Position numbers and translations under genes: made by a program. Below the pieces are notes generated by a model. It did not search any database. It saw only the letters and a list, made by a program, of their open reading frames with translations, and was not told the DNA's origin. From Dissophora ornata (Eukaryota > Mortierellomycota > Mortierellomycetes > Mortierellales > Mortierellaceae), in NCBI GenBank assembly GCA_025201705.1, contig MU616852.1, positions 2,926 to 36,575 of the forward strand: a stretch of DNA of 33,650 bases, given 5' to 3'. Positions 1-11,391 of this stretch are shown here, one piece after another (within the stretch, counting starts at the first letter, position 1; each line of letters opens with the position of its first letter).

Positions 1-59
1 TTTTTTTTTTTGTTTGCCTTGCATGCGTACTCCCATGTACCTGATGGAATCACTTGCAG

Positions 60-2223
60 GACATTGCAGAGTCTGTCGGGATCCCAAACCTGAAGGACGA
101 CGTGGCAGTGTCGTTGGCTCAGGATGTTGAATACCGTATTCATGAAATTGTCCAGGAGGCCATGAAGTTTATGCGCCACGGCAAGCGCACAAAGCTGACC
201 GTCGATGATATCAACAACGCCCTGCGCGTCCGCAATGTCGAGGTATTTTTCCCATATCATGTCAATGACAAAAATCGCGAACCATGTCCTTGCCCTGCTG
301 TTATCTTGGCCCTTCAAACTAACTTTATTAAATGTCGCTTGTGTGGTGTTGAAAAAAAAAAATTGTTTGGTTTAGCCGCTGTATGGATTCAGCTCTGCAG
401 ACCCGACGCGGTTCAGGAGGACAACTGCTGGAACAGGCGCCACAGGAACGAGCGAGATCTTCTTTGTCGAGGACGAGGAACTTGATTTCGAGGCCATCCT
501 CAGTGCACCCCTCCCCAAAGTCCCACTTGATGTCACCTACACTGGTAAATACTCTTTTCCTTATTTTTTTTTTCTTTTTTAGCCTTGTTGAGGTTCAACC
601 CCTAATACATCAACATTCATACCTGTTCTTCCTTTCTTTCTTTTTTTTGTGTGTGCATGTTCTCTTTAGCACACTGGCTGGCAATTGAAGGTGTACAGCC
701 AGCGATTCCTCAAAACCCCACACCATCCGACGCCAAAGCAGATCTGTTGCATAAGCGGATCAAACTCGATCCTACTACACAACCCGTCATCCCCGGCATC
801 AAAGCTGGCGCCAACAGTGCGAACAACGCCAACAATGTCGGTTCCAACAATAACAATACCAATGGCAATGGCGGTAACAATGGAGACAGTGCAGAGATCA
901 AACCGTTGGTCAAACATGTGCTCTCGAAGGAGTTGCAGATGTATTATGAGAGAATTACAAGTGCAGTGTTGAGTCAGGACGAAGTTTTGAGGGCAACGGG
1001 TATTAGCAGTTTGCAGAATGATCCGGGATTGCATCAATTGCTGCCGTACTTTGTGCAGCTTGTCGCTGAGAAGGTACAAGAAACAAAAAAGAAAAAAAAA
1101 AGAAAAAAAAAAAGAGAGTTGGATTCCTGGGAATTAACTTACTTGATCGCTTACTTTAATAATAGGTCACACAAAACACGAGGAATCTCCCGGTGCTGAT
1201 GTCGATGATGGCGATGGTCCGAGCGCTTCTCGACAACGACAACCTCTTTATTGAGCCCTATGTAACGTCAAGTACTTCCGAGAAGGGGTTTCTTATGTTG
1301 GTATCCTCTCTTCTTATTATTAACAGCAACTCGTTAAAAAAAAACTTTCATATCCTTCAATAGTTGCACCAACTCATGCCCACAATCTTGACCTGCGTCG
1401 TCGGAAAACGTCTTGGTGATGGCACGACCTCCATAACCACCACCTCCACCACCACCGTTGCCTCGTCTTCCTCCTTCTCTTCCGCCACGTATTCTTCCAC
1501 GTCGCAAGAACACCACTGGGCCTTGCGATCAACTGCCGTCGATATCCTCCTCCTCATTTGCCATAAATACGGCACTTCGTACCATACGCTTCAACCCCGT
1601 GTCACCAGGACTCTACTCCGTGCATTCTTGGATCCGGAAAAGCCTCTCACAACGCATTATGGCGCGATTTTGGGGCTGGTGAGGATGGGGAATGAGGTGT
1701 TCAAGACCTTGGTGGTGCCGAACTTGAAGACTTATTCGAGTGTGATTGAACCAGAGCTGGGAATTGATTATAGGACGGAGGATCAGGAGATTAGCTTTAT
1801 GGAGGTGGAGGGGGTTGATGGACATGGACATGGACATGGACATGCGTCAGGGAGGAGAAATGAGGCTGCACACTGTCTGGAGGCTCTCTTGGTAAGTTTT
1901 GTGATTTATAGAAAAAAAACTCTTGTGAAGGAAAATCCATTCAGGTCCCATAGTTGGGGGATTCATGGACTGGCACTAATATACGAAACACTTGTCTAAC
2001 GGCGCGTATTGGTTATTTTTCGTAGATTGGATTACGCGCGTTAATTAAGAATGAGTCCGCGCTGGCAAAGGTCGCAAATACGGGCGCTGCTGTCCCGACG
2101 ATCGAGGATGTCCGCGAGCCGCTTGCACAAGCAATTGGGGAGCTTTTGGCTAGATCTGTGCTCCGAGAGGACGATATCGAGCAGAACCTGGAAGGCGTTG
2201 TCGCCATCATTGAGTCCTGTTAA
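60..2223 (+). CDS. TAF6: TAF6, TFIID subunit 6, 5' end outside window
   Basis: TAF6 pairs with TAF9 through a histone fold inside TFIID and SAGA-type complexes, in RNA polymerase II initiation. I place six exons: 60-242, 376-544, 670-1073, 1166-1261, 1364-1891 and 2026-2223, all GT-AG and phase-consistent, giving 525 residues in the window. The first exon here follows an acceptor at 58-59, so the start lies upstream. The histone fold runs from IAESVGIPNL to DDINNALRVRNVE, then PLYGF and the AHWLAIEGVQPAIPQNP block known from TAF6. The C-terminal HEAT-like domain follows (DPGLHQLLPYFVQLVAEKV; DNLFIEPYLHQLMPTILTC; HHWALR). Additions compared with animal TAF6 are an Asn-rich linker (about 805-890), a Thr/Ser-rich insert inside the HEAT region (about 1424-1508) and a Gly-His run near 1821. 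Family assignment is secure; exact intron borders are inferred from frame. Confidence 0.93.
1821..1844 (+). repeat. GACATG hexamer repeated four times
   Basis: Four perfect tandem copies of GACATG lie inside TAF6 exon five and encode an alternating Gly-His stretch just before the last intron. The tract is in frame and probably varies in length between strains. It could bind metal, but nothing else supports that. Confidence 0.9.
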
Positions 2224-2271
2224 TCACAAACAGTAGTGGCTTTCTGAAGCTTATTGTCGTCTGGCCACTGT

Positions 2272-2277
2272 AATAAA
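2272..2277 (+). terminator. AATAAA polyadenylation signal of TAF6
   Basis: A perfect AATAAA starts 49 nt after the TAF6 stop codon, a normal distance for a fungal poly(A) signal. Confidence 0.65.
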
Positions 2278-3265
2278 TATTCACAGGGAGGTCTTTTTAT
2301 TTTGCCTCCGGTTCCATAGAAGCGAACTATTATTGACAATGCGATGGGTATGGTCATCTCTCTACTGCGAAGTGTCCTTTAGATTTGGACAGGATTATAT
2401 ACACCTCTCAAGCAAATTCAAACCCGCTCTCAGTTTTACACAATGTCAAATCCAGGATTTTCAAAGTGTCGTTCCTACATTTGGGTGCATCAAAAAGCAA
2501 GTGAGCGGAAGTTACTCTCCCAAGAAACCCATGAGCTATCGCTGACTCGAAGTATGTGTCCCTTCCAGATTAGAGAAAGTGTTGGCTATGCTGGCTGAGG
2601 TAGTCAGTAACGTGGAACCGATGTGGATGATGGAACAGTGGACGTCGTGAAATTGAGGGAGGAGGGAGTGAGAAGAGTTATGTCTTGAGAAGCGTGATCT
2701 AGATCGATGATTACCCGGGACGCTTAATAAATTTTGCTAGTATCCCAAATTCAGATCAAAAGAAAGAGGGCGAAAAAAAAGGGCGATCTCCCAATGGTTC
2801 CAAGGCATACAGGCTCCATGTACCTTTAATCAAAGGCCTCTTACCTGTGGTGCCACATCTTACCCAGTCAATATGACACCCCCGCTTTGCAACATTGTGG
2901 CCATGGCAGACAGTGATATAAAACTAATCAGGTGGATTTGAAAATGAGTATAGCGCACTTGAATACATATCATCTTGCAACACTCGCTAACAGCGTGGCA
3001 ATTCTTGGCATAGCGATGGGGCGACCTGCAGGCCCAACCCATTTCTTTAATATAATAGACCCCAATAGTCATTCTGACTGGAGGAGAGAGATATATGTCG
3101 TAGCATAGAGTGAATAAATCTGCACATCTATCCGCCTCTCTGCACTGAAAAACAGCAAGGATGCACACTCCCCCGCGCCCATTTGAAAGGGAAAAATAGT
3201 GTTTGTAAAATTGACTCATATTGAAGGAATCAACGCTTTGTGGTGCTTCTGAGGCCAAATTGCGG

Positions 3266-3311
3266 CGCGGTGTATTCCCTCTTGTCCCCGCGGTGTTTTC
3301 CCTCATGTCCC
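3266..3311. repeat. 23-bp unit tandemly duplicated
   Basis: Two adjacent 23-bp units (3266-3288 and 3289-3311) starting CGCGGTGT differ at two positions. Seen directly. No function is apparent. Confidence 0.9.
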
Positions 3312-3423
3312 TACTCTGCACTGTCGCATCTCAGACTTTCGGCCTGCAACATATGCATGACAAGAGCTGTTCCTGATGATTAGCCGTTTCTGACGTATGG
3401 TTTCGGCACTTTCAGAATCCATT

Positions 3424-3465
3424 GCATGACTCTGAGTCCAAGATGCATGACTCCGAGTCCAAGAT
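3424..3465. repeat. 21-bp unit tandemly duplicated
   Basis: Two adjacent 21-bp units (3424-3444 and 3445-3465) starting GCATGACTC differ at one position. A third partial unit (GCA) follows. It lies 110 bp from another small tandem duplication, so the interval looks prone to replication slippage. Confidence 0.9.
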
Positions 3466-4031
3466 GCACGAGAAAAACTTCTTCCAGATCGAATCTCTGC
3501 TTGTAGCCATCAGCCTGATGGCGATACAAACAGTAGTGACAAGTAGAGATGTCAAAGATTACCAGGCAATTATAATAAACGGGAAAAAGCTATCATAAAC
3601 CATACCGAGGGCTGACGGTACCAATTGTAGCGATGAAAGTGAAACGAAGATCACATAAGCATTAAATGATCTTTTCAGAAGCAGTGGTAAAAATGCGCAC
3701 AAGTACATCCCTGCATAATTTTCTCTCTTCTCGGTATCCATCTCCTGCCAAGTCCTTCTCACATCTGGAAGACAGCCTTCTCTTTCGTACTTGCACCGAC
3801 AAGTTCAGTGTGTTGTGTGGCCCCATTGCGCATGAAATCTCAGCAAAAGCAACATGGAGGATGCTTCCCAGTTCGAAAATGCACAGCTTTCCCGTCCTAT
3901 TTTGCATAATTGGATCACGGAAAGCACGAAATAAAAAGGCTAATAGATTTAGTTTGTCCAGCTTGGTTTTCTTTGTTTTACAAGCACTATTTCCTTTCGT
4001 CACTGATCGTACAACACCACCAACCTTCCAC

Positions 4032-7000
4032 ATGGGCAAAAACGGTTACTTAGCTCTGAATATGCCAGAGACGTTGATCTCTAGTTCTGGTTATAACGAC
4101 GACTCTGTTCATGCTAATCGTCAGGATGCCAGCAACCAGAATGTTCGTCGGCCAGAGGCCAGTCAGCTAGAACAAAAACTCATATCAAATGGTAATATGT
4201 CCATCATTCATCGCTAGTCAGTTTGATCCAGAGGTGCTGCTACTCAAGCATCTTATGAATAACATCTTTCTTTTCTCAAACGTATCAAAAGAACACAGGT
4301 GGTACTTTAGTGACAATACCACTAGCATGACGAAGCAGGAAAGCCATGGTGGTGGTGAATCAACTAGGAATGAATCAACATTGACATGTTCAACTGAGTA
4401 AGAAACATGAGGAATTGATTGATGTACCATTTGCTGATAAAAGTCGACATTACATTAACGCATTACTTCCCACCCGCAATTGAACCATAGTTACCGTCCA
4501 CCAGTGAAAGTTAGTGAGTCTACTGGGCCCGCAAGAGTAAGCCCAAGGTGCACCTTCATCTTTTGGAGATCGGTGTTGTCATGATATGTTCCTGATCTGA
4601 CATGATGAATTTCATTAAACGGTCCTTTGCCTGTTTTCGTAGTGGATCTTCAACTCAAAAAGCTGTGTTCCTGGATTGTGCCACGTTGTTTTTGGAATCT
4701 CGGTCAAAGATCTTCTCCTTGACAGCATAGGGTCCATAGCATTCACCGTTACGGAGGAGGGGAGGTTGCCACCAGAATTTAATGAGGTATATTGATGGTT
4801 TAGATGTTTGGCGCAGCTGACAGGCGCCTATAAACATGCGTTCTTTTGGACGGGCTACTCACAGCATCGATGTACCTTTATTTAGATTATTTCCAAGTCG
4901 GAACTCAAGACTATGAGTATGGACGAATCAGCGAGATGGAGTACAGTAGAAGGGTTTGTGGTTTGTTGTGAAAATCATGTTCTGACAAGCGGTTCATCTA
5001 TAGGCGAACTTAGCACTTGCGTTCTTGCATGGGAATTGCACCAACAGCTATGGACAAAAGAAGACTATCACGAAAAAAGCATGGCGATGGAAATACAAAT
5101 ATCAGAAGATTCGCTCTCAAATGTCGATTCAGGGTTCCTCGAAATTCATTTCATGGAATTTCGTGCCTTCCAGTCTGGAGGTAAAGCTCCTGTTCATTTA
5201 TTCCTCACAACCACATGACGGAATGGAGCGGTGTGCTGTTGACGGCTGACAAGTGGTTATTATATTATAATCCTAGACACGTCTCCTTCTGTGTATCAGC
5301 CCTACATCTGGTCAATCAACATGGACTACGGGAGCGATCTTAAAAAGAGAGAAGATACCACGAAGCCAAAGAGGATCGTACACTATGCTATATCTGGAGA
5401 TGGGACGCATATTGTCACACTGGCAACCACGGAAAAAGATCTCTCCTTGGACCTGTGGGACTTGAGAGATCCATGCGAATCGGGCGCTATCGCCAGTAAT
5501 AAATTAAAACGCAAGAACTCGAGAGGCGTGCAGACCGGGAGTCCACCTTCCAAAACTCGGTCGGATTGGAGACCCGACATTTTGCAGGCTTCCCTATCTT
5601 GGGATGCTTCACAATTGGCGTTGACAATCCCGAAAGCTACCTTCATGGCGCCTTTGGGGGCTCAGCGTGTATTTACGGTTTACAACTGCGACAAAGTTCC
5701 AAGGCCTACTTCAGGCACAGCCACCCTACCAGAATCCAATGATTATCAGGAATGTGTGGGTCTCCGGGGCTACGTTGGCTATGGCAAGTTCCATATCACG
5801 GCCACCAAGGATCACAATATCAAGAACGAACTGTTTATTACCTGCCCTGCGATGGATCTTCTGTTCACATATACAGTGTTCAAGTGGAACCATGAACGCA
5901 CCATAAGCTTTACCCAACCACAACAGGAAGATATTTTGCTCTCCAGGCGCTACGCCTCAAAGCAGCTGATCGGTTGTATTCGCGGAAATATTTTTGCGTG
6001 GACTGGCGAGAGTGACGATGTAGTCTCAGTGTGGGATATTGAGCATGGATCAATGGTATCGATCGTCCACAGGCAGGTCCAAAGACATCAGCGGACTCGT
6101 ACTGACCTCTCCAGTGATAATAAGTTTATGGCCATCTATCGACAAGGCGTTATCACGACACATTGGATATCGACTGGGGGGTTGCTTGGAATTTTCAGGT
6201 TGCCTGAAGATCATCTGGAAGTCTTCAACCTCCAGTACATCCGTGACGACACTCAGATTATGGTAGACACCGGCAATACAGCCGAGGAATCTGGCCGAGG
6301 CAGAGTTGGACTTGTTTTGGATGCCGCCAACATGAATATTATGAGAAGCTTCTCCATCCCAGAAGTTCACATCGTGCAGCATCTTTCTGAAGGAAGACAA
6401 ATCTTGTATTCGGCTAATGAGTCGAGATTGCATGCTATTAGACTGGAGGATTGCATTATAGAGTCATATTCCCAGCCGAACCCAGGGTGTAATGACCAAT
6501 GCAAGGACAACTTATCTTCCCTCCGTAAACAGCCGACCGAGTACACAGCACCATCTGGATTGCATTTCAGAGTCGAGATATGTCCTACAACAGCGACATC
6601 TAGCCGAAACGGACCGTCATCTGTGATTTTATCCATGTCTATTAGAGATGGAGTTCCACGCAAGAAGGTCGTTATCCCCCCATTTAAGAATCGTCACTGG
6701 ATAGGAACGTCTGCAGTGTTCCACGACTCTCGCTTAGTGGTTGCCACAAATTCTTTGGTTATGATATGGAAACTACCAATAACTATGGAAGACGACCTCA
6801 CCATGCTTTGGACGCGGCGTATGTTCCTGGATTTTCACAACCCACAGAGCAGAGAAAGTGAGCCCCTGGGTGTTTGCACCCATGGACAACTCTACGCCAA
6901 TGAATTATACATAGATGAGAAACATAATCAAGTTCGTGGAAAAAGCAAACTCAACTGTCGACGCGACGAGCGAGCATTGTGCAAGGAGGATTCCCAAAGC

Positions 7001-9233
7001 ATTTTGATGGGGATGTTAGTCCTGATTGAGGTTTACAAGGATGCGGACGAAATGTTCCGACTTTCAATACTCAAATACGTTGGCTCACACATCAACAGCT
7101 ACCCCAGCTCTGATCACTCGAAAGGCGTGCTAGCTTATATTTGTTCGGAATGGAGAGCAGAGGATCGAATCAACACAGAAGCGTTTGTAGCCGCGCTACT
7201 CGAGTCACCCGTTGGACAATGGATTCCCAGGAGCGATATGGATCTGCCATCCAACCCCCTGCATATTCTGCTCCAGAAAGCTCTGAAACAACCACGGGCA
7301 ATGGATCTCGCCAAAGTCATTATTGACTACTGCATCCGCCGTGCAAAAACCGACCATGAACCTCAATTCCTTCTTCCAATCCTGCAGTGTTTAAACACTC
7401 TGATCGCACAAACTCAATATTACTCCGATCTTGCACTGGAAACTGTACAGGGACTTGTGTACGTTCCTGTCAAAAGTCATCCGTTTGTGATGGTAAATCA
7501 CACTGTTACCCACTCAATAGAGTGCCAATTGCGATTTTGGGAGTCCGACTCACATCCACTACACGAATGCGAGAAACCGGTTATGCAGTTCACCTACAAT
7601 CCAAATGGCCAGGATTCTCAGAAGGACAATTTCACTCGTGAACTGTTTGTTGCGTCATTCGATCTACTTTGGTACAAACACCGCGGTCTAGAGTCAGGGG
7701 CATCGACGTCGTGGACCCACCCATTTCTTTATCTGACTTTCTCCAGGTTTATGACAAAGAGTATTGAGGAGGTTGAGCGTCATAGCTTTACGGCGGCGAT
7801 GTTCGAGAATCCAGCCATTGAAGCACTGGTCGAATACAAATGGTATGATACGTGCGCTCGTATGATTGTTGAGCATGCATCCAGCTTTTATGAGGACTCA
7901 CAGTTGGCGTGTTTAATATTATATATTTCTTGGAGTTCTCTAGGAGCACCATCGGATTGAAGTACTGGTTGGTTCGGTTCCTATTTCAGGTTGTCTTCTA
8001 TCTTTTGGTGTATTCAGTCGTATTCCTGCAAGTGTACGACGATATTCATGGGTCCGGATCTATATTTTACATCCTTATTGCCATCATCACCATGTCGTGC
8101 GCATTCCTCTGGCTGGAACTCGTGCAGTTTATGAATAACTGGAGGCATTACATTTTGTAAGATTTGATTTTCATCTAAAGTTCGTTTTAAATAGTCTCTT
8201 TTCCTCACCACTAAATACGTTGTATGGATGGATGTGTGCCTGTACGGGTTGCCGTTTATGGCGAGTTTCAACCAGATTCTCATTATTTCAGGCAAGATTT
8301 CAGGTGACACGCCACGACAAGGAAATTCTTGGCTCTTTAGCTTGTCCTCTGGAATAGTTTTCTTTCATTGCGTAAGTTGTAATGTCTGCCATGCTTGTTG
8401 TCTATTTGTTAATGGCGTACTTATTAATATAGTTTTTTGTTCCTTGTAAATGCGGTGTCAGTTAACTGAGCTCCGAGTGTTCCATAGCGTCTGCGCATGT
8501 GTGACAATGTTCATTCAGATGGCCCTCAAGACCCGCACGCTCCTTATTCTTTTGGTTGCAGGAATCCCAGGGCCCGCAGTTATTTTCCTGCATATGCTCC
8601 GCTCATGTCCATTTACGACATGCGCAGAATCGACCTCCAATTTCCCGACAAACCTCATCCAGGCGATGTCAGTCACCTTCTTTTTCATTGTAGGCCTATC
8701 CTCCTTGTCCGACGTGCGACTTTTATCTCATTCTAATGTACGCTAATTTTAATCCCTTGCATATTTTGTTCGTCTGTGTAGTCCGGCCGATATGACCCGG
8801 TCAGTGCTGATCTTGATTCGGACAACTGGCCATTTCTTATGACGATGACGATGTACTATTTTATGACGGTCGTCCTTTTGGTCAACGTCCTTATTTGTAA
8901 AGATATGACACCTGCTCTTGACTAGATCTCACACAAAAATGTCGGTCGCCCATCATTTGGTATTACGTTTGACCCTACTAAATCGCACCATGTTTATCAA
9001 TGCCAACATCCATAGCCATGGTCAACGTTGTATTCACTGACAATGACAGGGCCTGCCGCGAGCTCTGGATCGAGACCAGGCTGCGAATTATCACAGGTGC
9101 AGAAAACCTGTCATATCACATTCCAGGTAATGCGAATGTCGTTGCAACATCAATCGAGGTTTCACTCCCGCCTCCACATTGTAAATATTTACTCGTGCAG
9201 TGTGATACACGCTACCCCGTACTCTGGTCGTAA
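4032..9233 (+). CDS. WD40-like protein with C-terminal TRP-like ion channel
   Basis: Predicted membrane channel of 1428 aa. Proposed exons: 4032-4191, 4292-4397, 4491-4572, 4643-4786, 4886-5180, 5277-7842, 7944-8156, 8212-8371, 8462-8689, 8782-8896 and 9016-9233. Phases agree at every junction. Residues about 100-260 form a conserved-looking module (PRCTFIF; HVVFGISVKDLLLDSIGS; LAWELHQQLW). Residues 263-1115 are WD40-like (LDLWDLRDP; VSVWDIEHG; MIWKLP). Residues about 1120-1365 hold roughly six hydrophobic segments, a pore-like stretch at FFFISGRYDP and an S6-like VVLLVNVLISMVNVVF, followed by WIETRLR and ENLSYHIPG. I recall this combination from Mortierella genomes. The fold resembles the ion-transport family (PF00520, TRP-like); ion and stimulus are unknown. 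Two oddities: the intron 8157-8211 ends in AC rather than AG, and the C-terminus after HIPG looks short. Exons 1-4 rest on phase, splice signals and recalled similarity. If the AC site is real damage, the gene is a recent pseudogene. Confidence 0.72.
8157..8211 (+). other. Intron with GT donor and AC in place of the AG acceptor
   Basis: The donor GTAAGA at 8157 follows the codons for NNWRHYI. A pyrimidine-rich tract (about 8195-8209) precedes position 8212, and joining 8156 to 8212 is the only junction that keeps both frames, but the two bases before 8212 are AC. The one nearby AG that could be used (8193-8194) shifts the frame and meets a stop near 8360, before the pore. This is either a mutated acceptor, a rare non-canonical intron or a base-call error. 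Confidence 0.6.
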
Positions 9234-10214
9234 TCGGTTCCAAGACCAAAATCGTCCATCCTTGCACATTATAGGTTTCCGTCATGGGCTGTGTATTTGC
9301 TCTACCTCCTTCATTCACAATCTTGCACCTGAGCGCTCCTGTACTTTAGAGTCCCTTATCGCCAGCGGGTCTGCCAAAGACGGCAATATCAACGGATTCG
9401 GGTGTTGGACAATAAAACCTGATCGTCAAAAGGTCATGCCCTCCTGATCTTCTTGCACTCATTGACACGAAGGATTAATTTTCTCGCCCGCGGGAGTCCA
9501 TTACACCAGGATTAGACATTGCTCCATCCCGAGAGCACTTCGTGATCCGGATATCCAGATCCACAAAATCATTGTCCGTCGTGACGGTGTGGGAGGCATT
9601 CCTTATAGGAACGATGCCCAGAGTCCAAGAATCTGGAAATCGGAAGGGCAACCTGCGGTAAATCTCGACATCAATCGGTGGTGTCAAGAACTGTTCCTCT
9701 GTACGGGTGGGTCAATGGCTAGATCAGATGCTCGGGCCGGGTCAAAAAGTAATGTGAACTAAATTTCTTGCCAACAGCCGAAGACAGATCGTCCACCTCG
9801 GTGCCCCAGGTCGAGTTAATATATAGACACCCTCCCTTAGTCGCCACAGCGTTCCAGGCATGTGAACCTCCCAAAGAGCTGCCTCCAATCTCAACATCAT
9901 ACCCTCTGGTCACACCCGGCACCTGTGTCACACCCAACTGCTGTTGATCTGCAGAGGCTAAAAACAAATTGAAGAACCCGGCGCAGACACCTGTTTTGGA
10001 TCGAAGCACAGCCTTTGTGGAATTGCCGCCCAAATTGCCACTCAAGAAGCCTGCCATGTTGTACTGAATGTTTCCGGCGATCCATGAAAAGATGACCTTT
10101 AGCTGAGCCACCTGAGCTCCTGGCTGTCAGGTAATACGAGAGTCGAGCGATGCTTACTTCCACTGACCGGGGACAGGACTACGCGTGCTCGTCTTCGGCT
10201 GAAAAGTCGGCCAT
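9091..10214 (-). pseudogene. Decayed KY-type transglutaminase-like gene
   Basis: The conserved parts read as one transglutaminase-like (kyphoscoliosis-peptidase type) protein in fragments. ATG at 10214 starts MADFSAEDEHA, then a TAG at 10181-10179; the same frame continues with SVEVSIARLSYYLTA. A frameshift near 10100 leads to VIFSWIAGNIQYN, the Cys motif GVCAGF, the His motif HAWNAV, and YINSTWG where the family normally has an acidic residue (D to N). A TAG at 9721-9719 plus a frameshift follow YFLTRPEHLI, where family members normally have a further linker. The frame from 9687 carries two TAA stops (9477-9475, 9348-9346) with family-like sequence after each (CPTPESVDIAVFGRPAGDKG; ALRCKIVNEGG). 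No intron plausibly removes these stops. Its 3' end overlaps the last channel exon on the other strand. Substrate unknown; almost surely non-functional. Confidence 0.72.
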
Positions 10215-11391
10215 GCAATAAAACGGCTTGGAAAGTGGATATCAGGACAAAAAGATAGAGTTCCTCTATTGCACACCTACTAATTTATATGCGACTGGGC
10301 CTGTGTCTTATTTACATGCCTTGCGCCACCAATATAGCACATGATTCCCTGTCTGGGGAAAGGATGCAAATCATTCTGATATTGTAAAAAGAGCTATGGT
10401 CGAGTGGGTGCTGGCATACAGTCGAGAAAAATTGGATCAACAAAACCTCACGGGAAAATGCGACCATAAAAACCTCCCACTACATGGCGTTTTATTTGTC
10501 GAGACAGCATCTTGTAACATGGCACGGGGGGATGTGAGCGGTAACGTCATTGATGGTGGGACAAGGGTGAGGGGGGAAGAAGTGAGGCTGAAAATGATCA
10601 GGACAGGTTGGAAAGGACCGTTCGACTGGACTCTTTCTAAGAGAGCCCACGGCAAAGAGGGTTTTTCAACAATGGGAAGAAATGTCTCTTTCGTCTCTCT
10701 CCCACTTTTCCGCTTCCCTGCTACATTCACCACCCAACCACCCGGACTCTGCCATCTATCCTTCTCGAATATCTTTCGTTCCATCTTCGCTTTATATCTC
10801 GCGCCTGTTCGAAGGACCTAATTAAGCACAGTGCAGCAGCGTTCATAGGTAATCCGCAATAACCTATTCCTGTCCATTCCTGGATCTACTCGAGCCAATG
10901 ATAGCAGCAGTCAGAGTGCATGGTGAAAATAACTCTTTACGTTTGATATCAGCCATTTCTACTGAAAGTGACGAGCCATACAGAACATCACTCTACTCAA
11001 CGACCTTGGTCCTGTGTCGGCAGTCTTGAACAACCGGAACGCAGAAAGGTGAGCTACTGCTTCGCGGTCCTTGAGAAGCGCTACATGAACATATGTGAAG
11101 TGAAGATCAATTCCACTTGTTCGATGACGGAAGCAAGAATTAAATATCGTTGTGGTCAAAAGAAACACATCTGGATTTCTGCTACGACTATAGTATTATA
11201 TCTGTAGAGCATCTTGCACTGGATGTAAATTCGTCGTATCCCTGTCGCATCAATCAAGTGTAAGTTCATTCTCTGGCTGCTCCCAGCAAGTCCAACGCTC
11301 GACGTCAGAGTCGCTAACATTGCCACCGAATCCATTCTAGGCTAGTTCAGGAACGAAAAACAAAAACAACAAAATCAAGTGTACAGTCACT
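10215..11391. other. Intergenic, presumed promoter side of the first NLR gene
   Basis: No protein family is recognisable. The open frame at 10396-10821 (141 codons) has no domain signature and I reject it. The interval contains a C/T-rich stretch (about 10683-10780) and TTTATAT at 10791, features typical of fungal promoters, but about 600 bp before the ATG at 11392; an intron in the 5' untranslated region is possible and cannot be settled here. Confidence 0.5.
10284..10290 (-). promoter_or_regulatory. Possible TATA box of the decayed transglutaminase-like gene
   Basis: On the minus strand this reads ATATAAA, about 70 nt before the ATG at 10214. Position and sequence fit a core promoter, but A/T-rich heptamers are common here. 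Confidence 0.3.

Larger units (their letters stand above)
2224..4031. other. Intergenic, no recognisable gene
   Basis: About 1.8 kb between TAF6 and the channel gene. The longest open frames (2860-3321 minus, 153 codons; the part of 3666-4217 plus that lies before 4032) have no family signature and ordinary low-bias composition, so I do not call them genes. Two short tandem duplications lie within it. An A/T-rich TATA-like stretch (ATAAAAA, from 3931) lies about 100 bp before the proposed channel ATG and could be its core promoter. Confidence 0.6.

Noticed and set aside
2860..3321. 153-codon minus-strand open frame after TAF6
   Set aside because: No recognisable motif, Cys-rich but irregular, overlaps a tandem duplication, and no promoter or splice context supports it.
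9127..9158. Possible last intron of the channel gene (GTAATG...GAG) leading to HIPGF
   Set aside because: Restores a family-like F after HIPG, but at 32 bp it is too short for a spliceosomal intron and the frame stops soon after.
10396..10821. 141-codon plus-strand open frame before the first NLR gene
   Set aside because: No family signature; lies in promoter-like C/T-rich sequence.
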